Shown: piece after piece, positions 13,389 to 18,494 of the stretch
How the letters are laid out: the number at the start of each line of letters is the position of its first letter
Position numbering within the stretch: position 1 is the first letter of the stretch
NCBI GenBank assembly: GCA_015067385.1
Contig: SVMP01000019.1
Span: forward strand, 1-18,494
DNA: 18,494 nucleotides
Direction of reading: 5' to 3'
From: Oscillospiraceae bacterium
GTDB lineage: Bacteria; Bacillota; Clostridia; Oscillospirales; UBA644
Notes under the pieces: generated by a model
The model's database searches: none
What the model saw: the letters and a program-made list of their open reading frames with translations, nothing else
What the model was told of the DNA's origin: nothing
Made by a program: the position numbers and the translations under genes

Positions 13389-15863
13389 TTATCCTCTCAA
13401 TGTTTCCGAGGTGCCTTTTGTGAATGTATTGTGGATCGCGATAGCCGAGAATATCAGTGCGAGGATTGCCGTTCCGACGAAAGATACAACAAGGGTTCGA
13501 AGATCGAGGGTATAAAGATCAAAAAGTTCTATCTGTGAAAGTATCGTTTCCGTCAGAACGCTCATTATTAAATTGCCTATAATGAAGCTTACTCCGACAA
13601 GCGCCATGAAAGAGAGAAATGTATCAAGAAGAATGAGTTTTGGCGAATATCCGATAAATTTTTTGACAGAAAGAATATGCTTTTGCTTTAATACGTAATA
13701 TGAACTGAATACTATTGAATTTATCATTGTTAAAACGAACATCAGCCCCATTGTCATTAATGATGTCGAAACATTTACGATAGGAGGATTTTCATATGTC
13801 AGAACGTTCAGTTTACCTGCCAACTGTGCAGTGAAATTGGCTTCAAGTATTGCCAGTGAGTCTTTGTCTTTCGCATCGAGAGTGTAACTTCCTGTAGTAT
13901 TCGATGCATTCATTGCATAGCCCATTGGTACAAAAACCGTGAAATCCATATTGCTTACAGAACCCTCTTTGCCGAAAACGCCGATAACTTCAAATTCGGT
14001 ATTAAGGTGTTCGTTTTTATAATACTCTTTGCCGTCTTCACCGGTATAAACGTAATTGTTATAGATCTCCGGACCTACAACGGCAAGCGGATTATTGTTG
14101 AGATATTCATTATCGGTAAAAAATCTGCCTTTTTGTATGTCGAGCATCGGAACGTCGCCGTTTAAATATATGCCCCTGACAACAATTCGATTTTCTCCGA
14201 CGTATTCCATGCTTACATATTTATTTACAACGATATCCTTGCCGAGGGCTTCAAAATCGATTTTTTCATTCATGTTTTCGGTATATTCTTCAACTGAAAC
14301 AGATGCGGTCTTTGCTATCTCGGTGTTGAATCCCATATAATACATATCGATCTTTTCGAGCGAAAACGCAAAACCCGAGATAAACATCATGAAAATGCTG
14401 TGGAAAACGAATGTCATCGCAAGCAATGTTTTGTAAACGGTTATCTTATTGCCGCGTTTTATATCGTTTCCTCTTATGAGGGTGGCAATGCTTACAGTGC
14501 TGAATTTTATCTTCATGCTTATCACGACCGCAATCGCACTTAAAATAAACATTACAACCATTATCGCACATGTAAGCCAATAAGCCGGTACGGTGACATA
14601 TCTGTCATTTGCGGTTGTCATTCCTTTTATGACATTATATATTGTAAACAGATTTGACGATAAAACCATCGCTACCGTAAAATATGCCGCCATTATCGAT
14701 ATCGACTGACCGATCATACCGATCTGCGTTTGTCCCACAAGCATACAGATAGCGTTCTTTTTCATTTCACTCTCTGCTCGGTATAACATTATAAATACGA
14801 CCGAGACAATAGCCAGCATTATTGATATGATTATGAAAGAAAGGCTGATCTTGTATCTGTCCTGATAATTGCTTGAAAGAACTCTTTCAACTCTTGATTT
14901 TGTAATTTGAATATAATCCGTAAGTTCGTATTTTTCGACTACTTCTTTTATCATCGGCATTATGGTATCATATGTCCCGCCGTCAAATATAAGATTTGCG
15001 CCGTATATTCTTAAAGAGTAAATACCGAGTAAATTATCGTATTTTTCAAGATATTCATCAAGACTTAATTCAAGATACGGTATTAGTGCCGCATCATCGT
15101 ATCTTAAAATATTAGAAGCGGATCCGACTGTCGTATAATATTGGTCTTTTTCAATAAAGCCGCATACTGTGGCTTTGGTTAGATTTGTGATGTTTTGATT
15201 TCCGTAATGAGCGAAATACAGGACATCGCCTATTTTATATTGATCTCTGAAATTGTTACCTAAAAGGATCTGAGTTCCGTTTTCGTAATTCGTATAGCTT
15301 TCCTCACTGAAGTATTCGCCCTCAGAAAGCTTTATATCGAAAAACTCAAGGTGATCTTTCCCAACATAATACGAGTTGAATTGAGCAACTGTATTTCCTT
15401 CTGTATACTCCACGTTTGCTTGGGAAATATCTATCGGATCTCCGATTTCTTTTCCTTCGATATCTTTGGGGTCTGTCAATAGGGTGTGGCTGGTAGGTTC
15501 TCTGACAATTACGTTCAGTCCTTCTATTTGTCTTATTTCATTGTAAAACTGCTCGAGTTTTTTGTATAGTTCTATCTGATTATTGTACGCTTCCTCTTCT
15601 TTGAAAAATACTCCGGGTCCGAAAGGAGAAGTTAGAGTCATCGATTCTATAGATGAAATATTATCACTATCAGGCAATATATATGCATAATCTTTATCTC
15701 CCCAATTTATTTTAGCAGTATTAGCTTTTTCTGAAATTATTAACATATCTGTTAAAGACATGTATAATACAAGTCCTGTGACAGTCAATTGAATAAATAA
15801 CAATAATGAGAACAGTGGCTTGTTTTTTATGCTTTGCCATAAGTCTTGAAAGAAATATTTCAT
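13389..15863 (-). CDS. FtsX-like ABC transporter permease
   Basis: The 824-residue membrane protein has an AAAGGAG ribosome binding site before ATG 15863. About eight transmembrane helices fall in the duplicated FtsX/MacB-type order: one at ~18-38, a large outer domain (~40-335), three at ~341-361, ~384-405 and ~428-450, a fifth at ~479-501, a second outer domain (~502-690), and three near the C-terminus. Such permeases work with a cytoplasmic ATPase, usually encoded next door, to drive lipoprotein release, peptide export or antimicrobial-peptide resistance. No ATPase gene is visible here: the upstream neighbour is copA behind a terminator, and downstream is the split lipoprotein gene. It must borrow an ATPase from elsewhere or act unconventionally. 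It is transcribed from a consensus promoter (15912-15940). Confidence 0.88.
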   Translation of the reverse strand: MKYFFQDLWQSIKNKPLFSLLLFIQLTVTGLVLYMSLTDMLIISEKANTAKINWGDKDYAYILPDSDNISSIESMTLTSPFGPGVFFKEEEAYNNQIELYKKLEQFYNEIRQIEGLNVIVREPTSHTLLTDPKDIEGKEIGDPIDISQANVEYTEGNTVAQFNSYYVGKDHLEFFDIKLSEGEYFSEESYTNYENGTQILLGNNFRDQYKIGDVLYFAHYGNQNITNLTKATVCGFIEKDQYYTTVGSASNILRYDDAALIPYLELSLDEYLEKYDNLLGIYSLRIYGANLIFDGGTYDTIMPMIKEVVEKYELTDYIQITKSRVERVLSSNYQDRYKISLSFIIISIMLAIVSVVFIMLYRAESEMKKNAICMLVGQTQIGMIGQSISIMAAYFTVAMVLSSNLFTIYNVIKGMTTANDRYVTVPAYWLTCAIMVVMFILSAIAVVISMKIKFSTVSIATLIRGNDIKRGNKITVYKTLLAMTFVFHSIFMMFISGFAFSLEKIDMYYMGFNTEIAKTASVSVEEYTENMNEKIDFEALGKDIVVNKYVSMEYVGENRIVVRGIYLNGDVPMLDIQKGRFFTDNEYLNNNPLAVVGPEIYNNYVYTGEDGKEYYKNEHLNTEFEVIGVFGKEGSVSNMDFTVFVPMGYAMNASNTTGSYTLDAKDKDSLAILEANFTAQLAGKLNVLTYENPPIVNVSTSLMTMGLMFVLTMINSIVFSSYYVLKQKHILSVKKFIGYSPKLILLDTFLSFMALVGVSFIIGNLIMSVLTETILSQIELFDLYTLDLRTLVVSFVGTAILALIFSAIAIHNTFTKGTSETLRG

Positions 15864-15911
15864 AAAGATTCTCCTTTTACCGTATCATTTTGTAATTCCA
15901 ACGTTTATTTT

Positions 15912-15940
15912 ATTATATCACATATACATACTGTTGTCAA
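15912..15940 (-). promoter_or_regulatory. consensus promoter for the permease-lipoprotein operon
   Basis: Read on the minus strand, TTGACA (15940-15935) and TATAAT (15917-15912) are separated by 17 bases, a full consensus match. The leader to ATG 15863 is about 43 bases. Confidence 0.85.
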
Positions 15941-15981
15941 TATCGTGGCTGATCAAGTCACTTATAAGTTTGTAATTATCT

Positions 15982-16013
15982 AAAAAAAAGAACTTCCCAA
16001 TGAGGGAAGTTCT
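15982..16013 (-). terminator. terminator after copA/copZ
   Basis: On the minus strand, AGAACTTCCC (16013-16004) pairs with GGGAAGTTCT (15998-15989) around a 5-base loop. A run of eight T residues (overlapping the last stem base) follows. It is a textbook Rho-independent terminator 14 bases after the stop codon. Confidence 0.92.
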
Positions 16014-16027
16014 CGATTTATTTTTTA

Positions 16028-16240
16028 TTATCCTTCGATCTTTACAGTTTCGTAGCCTTCTTCATCGACAGCGGCTTTGAGGGTTGCGTTGTCAACGTCT
16101 TTTATTAAAGTAACAACAGCCTTTTTGCCTGCGAGATCAACAGCGGTATCACTTACGCCTTCAACTGCGTTGAGCGCCTTTTTAACGTGAGCCGCGCATT
16201 TTTCGCACATCATTCCTTCAATGTAGATAGTTTTTGTCAT
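16028..16240 (-). CDS. copZ: nested CopZ-like copper chaperone start within the copA frame
   Basis: ATG 16240 lies in the same frame as copA and is preceded by GGAGG at 16253-16249 with an 8-base spacing, the best-formed start signal in this gene block. Starting here gives a 70-residue, single-domain protein of normal CopZ length. It has the Cu(I) site MxCxxC (MMCEKC, residues 11-16), the beta-alpha-beta-beta-alpha-beta pattern, and GYETVKIEG at the end. CopZ carries Cu(I) in the cytoplasm and hands it to CopA. Either this is a separate product made by internal initiation in addition to the fused form, or the separating stop codon was lost, so that the domain is now mainly a CopA tail. Confidence 0.7.
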   Translation of the reverse strand: MTKTIYIEGMMCEKCAAHVKKALNAVEGVSDTAVDLAGKKAVVTLIKDVDNATLKAAVDEEGYETVKIEG

Positions 16241-18493
16241 TTGAGTTTCCTCCGTTATATTTTCATTATTTATATTTTCATCGCCGAGGATGCTTCCCGA
16301 AATTATCGGAAGATCAACAGCTTTTTTATGCGTTGAATGTTTTTTATGAATATCGAAAAGATTGAGCCTAAGCGCATTTGTAACAACGAACAAGCTCGAA
16401 AGGCTCATTGCCGCCGCACCGAACATCGGATCAAGTTCAAGTCCGATTATCGGAATGAACACGCCTGCCGCAAGGGGAATGCAGAGAACGTTATAGAAAA
16501 ACGCCCAGAAAAGATTTTCCTTAATGTTTTTAAGAACTTGTCTTGACAGTCTGATCGCCGCAGGAACATCTTTTATTCCTGCTCTCATGAGAACGATGTC
16601 AGCCGCATCTGTCGCAATGTCCGTTCCTGCACCGACCGCAATACCCGTATCAGCTCTCGTCAGGGCGGGCGCATCGTTTATGCCGTCGCCGATCATCGCA
16701 ACTTTGCCGTTTTCCGCAAGTTTTCTGATAACTTCCTCTTTCCCGTCGGGAAGGACTTCCGCAATGGCGTCCTCGGTGCCGATAGCCGTTGCTGTTGCTT
16801 TCGCTGTCGCCCTGTTATCGCCCGTCAGCATTACGGTTCGGATGCCGAGCTCCTTAAGCTCTTCGATTGCCGCTTTACTGTCGGATTTTATTTCGTCCGC
16901 CACGGCGATAATACCGAAAAGCTTACCGTCAGCCGCAAAATAAAGGGGAGTTTTTCCGCTTTCTGCAAGTTTTTTTGTTTCTTTTACAACAGCGGAAATA
17001 TCGATCTTATTATCGTTCATCAACGAAATGTTGCCACCGATTACTTTTTTGCCGTTTACGGTTCCGACAACGCCGTGTCCCGGCAACGCAGAGAAATCTT
17101 CGGCTGTATAGGGTTCAAAATTAAGTTTTTCTGAATATCTGACAATAGCTTTTGCTATCGGGTGTTCGCTCTTTGCTTCAAGCGCCGCCGCTGTTTTAAC
17201 AAGGTCCTCTGTCGTTCCGAACACAGCCGAAATATCTGTAACTTCGGGTCTGCCTTCGGTGAGAGTTCCGGTTTTATCGAACACGGCGATATCTGTTTTA
17301 CCTGCAGCTTCAAGAGCCGCCGCTGTCTTGAATAAAATACCGTTCTTTGCTCCGACGCCGCTTCCGACCATTACTGCAACGGGTGTTGCAAGACCGAGCG
17401 CACACGGACAGCTGATGACAAGAACGCTGATCGCCCTTGCAAGCGCAAAGCCGAACGTCTGACCCGCAATGAGCCACACAATGAGCGTTACTGTCGCAAT
17501 TGCTATGACCACGGGGACAAAGATCCCCGAAACTTTATCGGCAAGCTTCGCTACGGGAGCTTTTGTTGAAGCCGCATTTTCAACAAGCTCGATGATCTTG
17601 CTCAAAGCTGTGTCTTCTCCGACGTGTGTTGCTTTACAAACAAGAAAACCGTTCTGATTTATTGTTGCCGCACTGACCTTGCTTCCCACAGCTTTATCAA
17701 CAGGAAGGCTTTCGCCCGTCAGAGCCGCTTCGTTGACAGCGCTTTCGCCCTCTGTGATGATTCCGTCGGCAGGGATACTTTCGCCCGGACGTACTGTAAA
17801 AATATCGCCCTGAACCATATCATCGGCAGATATTTCGATCTCTTTTCCGTCACGTATGACTCTTGCCGTTTTCGGAGAAAGATCCATCAGCTTTTTTATT
17901 GCATCGGTTGTTTTACCCTTGCTTCGTGCTTCAAGCATTTTTCCTACTGTTATCAACGCAAGGATCATTGCCGCCGATTCGAAATACAGCCCATGAAGCA
18001 GTTCGTGTGACGGCTCTTTTGTCATTATAAAAACAATTGCCGTGCTGTACGCAAATGCCGCACCGCTTCCGAGAGCTACAAGCGTATCCATATTCGGTGC
18101 GCCTCTTAAAATACCCTTGAAACCGTTGATGAAGAATTTTTGATTGATCATCATAACAAGAGCCGAAATAATCATCTGACAAAGAGCCGCCGCAGTAGGA
18201 TTGTCTGCCAAAAAAGAGGGTAGGGGAAGCCCGATCATATGCCCCATTGAAATATACATCAAAGGAACAAGCAGTATCAATGAAGCTGTCAGCCTTTTTA
18301 TGATATGCGGCGTTTCAGTATCTTTTAAGGATTCAGCCGATGATTTTTCAGTGCTTCGTTTCTCTGTTGAAGCCGATTCCGCACCGTATCCTGCAGCTTT
18401 TACAGCCGAACAGACCGCTTCATCGCTTATACTGTCGCCCGAAACCGTCATGGAATTTGTAAGTAGGCTTACGCTTACTTCCGAAACTCCCTT
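16028..18493 (-). CDS. copA: copper-exporting P1B-type ATPase CopA, with C-terminal CopZ-like domain; 5' end outside window
   Basis: The frame is open to the right edge, so the ATG at 18451 is internal. The first visible residues (KGVSEVSVSLLTNSM, ending AVKAAGYGAES) are the end of an N-terminal heavy-metal-associated domain. In visible-fragment numbering, TGES is at 259-262, the metal-site CPC at 362-364, DKTGT at 406-410 (Asp406 phosphorylated), HP at 444-445, GDGINDAP at 602-609, YN at 667-668 and MSLSS at 696-700. CPC, YN and MSxSS together mark a Cu(I)/Ag(I) exporter of the inner membrane. After the last helix, a ~38-residue hydrophilic linker leads without a stop into a second metal-binding domain (752-821) with MMCEKC. 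That domain has its own ribosome binding site. A strong terminator follows. Confidence 0.95.
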   Translation of the reverse strand, partial: KGVSEVSVSLLTNSMTVSGDSISDEAVCSAVKAAGYGAESASTEKRSTEKSSAESLKDTETPHIIKRLTASLILLVPLMYISMGHMIGLPLPSFLADNPTAAALCQMIISALVMMINQKFFINGFKGILRGAPNMDTLVALGSGAAFAYSTAIVFIMTKEPSHELLHGLYFESAAMILALITVGKMLEARSKGKTTDAIKKLMDLSPKTARVIRDGKEIEISADDMVQGDIFTVRPGESIPADGIITEGESAVNEAALTGESLPVDKAVGSKVSAATINQNGFLVCKATHVGEDTALSKIIELVENAASTKAPVAKLADKVSGIFVPVVIAIATVTLIVWLIAGQTFGFALARAISVLVISCPCALGLATPVAVMVGSGVGAKNGILFKTAAALEAAGKTDIAVFDKTGTLTEGRPEVTDISAVFGTTEDLVKTAAALEAKSEHPIAKAIVRYSEKLNFEPYTAEDFSALPGHGVVGTVNGKKVIGGNISLMNDNKIDISAVVKETKKLAESGKTPLYFAADGKLFGIIAVADEIKSDSKAAIEELKELGIRTVMLTGDNRATAKATATAIGTEDAIAEVLPDGKEEVIRKLAENGKVAMIGDGINDAPALTRADTGIAVGAGTDIATDAADIVLMRAGIKDVPAAIRLSRQVLKNIKENLFWAFFYNVLCIPLAAGVFIPIIGLELDPMFGAAAMSLSSLFVVTNALRLNLFDIHKKHSTHKKAVDLPIISGSILGDENINNENITEETQMTKTIYIEGMMCEKCAAHVKKALNAVEGVSDTAVDLAGKKAVVTLIKDVDNATLKAAVDEEGYETVKIEG
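16249..16253 (-). promoter_or_regulatory. internal ribosome binding site for CopZ
   Basis: GGAGG inside the copA coding sequence, 8 bases before an in-frame ATG. It encodes part of the acidic linker and would be an unlikely coincidence at exactly the domain boundary. Confidence 0.75.
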
Positions 18494-18494
18494 A

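Noticed and set aside
1..18494. CRISPR array, tRNA, rRNA, transposase or phage genes
   Set aside because: No regularly spaced identical repeats, cloverleaf-like segments, DDE or integrase motifs, or insertion-sequence ends were seen on either strand.

Overview
The window looks like chromosomal DNA from an anaerobic, gut-type Clostridia member (Bacillota, plausibly Oscillospirales-like). This is inferred from a moderately AT-rich composition, near-consensus TTGACA/TATAAT promoters with 17-base spacers, GGAGG-type ribosome binding sites, the infC-rpmI-rplT order, and a CopA/CopZ pair typical of Firmicutes. No 16S or other decisive marker is present, so the taxonomy is an inference.

Layout. Bases 2-2156 (+) hold a carbohydrate-degrading pair: the end of an SGNH/GDSL esterase and a five-bladed beta-propeller glycosidase-like protein. 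Bases 2242-4032 (+) form one unit with its own promoter and terminator, encoding two overlapping, paralogous XRE-type regulators. Bases 4127-6914 (+) hold a leucine-rich-repeat lipoprotein coupled to a small two-helix membrane protein; a 14-base perfect palindrome sits just after the -10 box. Bases 6892-8320 (+) are the infC-rpmI-rplT translation operon, with an attenuator leader of the kind controlled by L20. An RsuA/RluB pseudouridine synthase follows (8333-9241). Bases 9242-9780 carry no gene but hold a striking cluster of DnaA-box-like nonamers. Bases 9781-11541 (+) are a compact three-gene operon: an 87-residue unknown protein, a WYL-domain regulator and a pyridoxamine-phosphate-oxidase-fold flavoprotein. 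A terminator usable from both sides (11548-11576) separates these from the convergent minus-strand genes.

The minus-strand block, read right to left, begins with a copper-exporting P-type ATPase (5' end outside the window) whose reading frame runs without a stop into a CopZ-like domain. That domain has its own ribosome binding site. After a strong terminator and a consensus promoter comes an FtsX-like ABC permease with no ATPase gene in view, then a lipoprotein locus split into two frames exactly at a pentanucleotide repeat. The two lipoprotein pieces together make two homologous modules, so this reads as one gene broken, or switched, by repeat-number change.

The most interesting points are the 5-base repeat that splits the duplicated-module lipoprotein, the nested copZ start inside copA, the DnaA-box cluster away from dnaA, the tandem XRE pair, and the LRR lipoprotein unit with its palindromic putative operator. 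I do not see a complete, clearly novel defence or mobile system, CRISPR array, tRNA, rRNA or insertion sequence.
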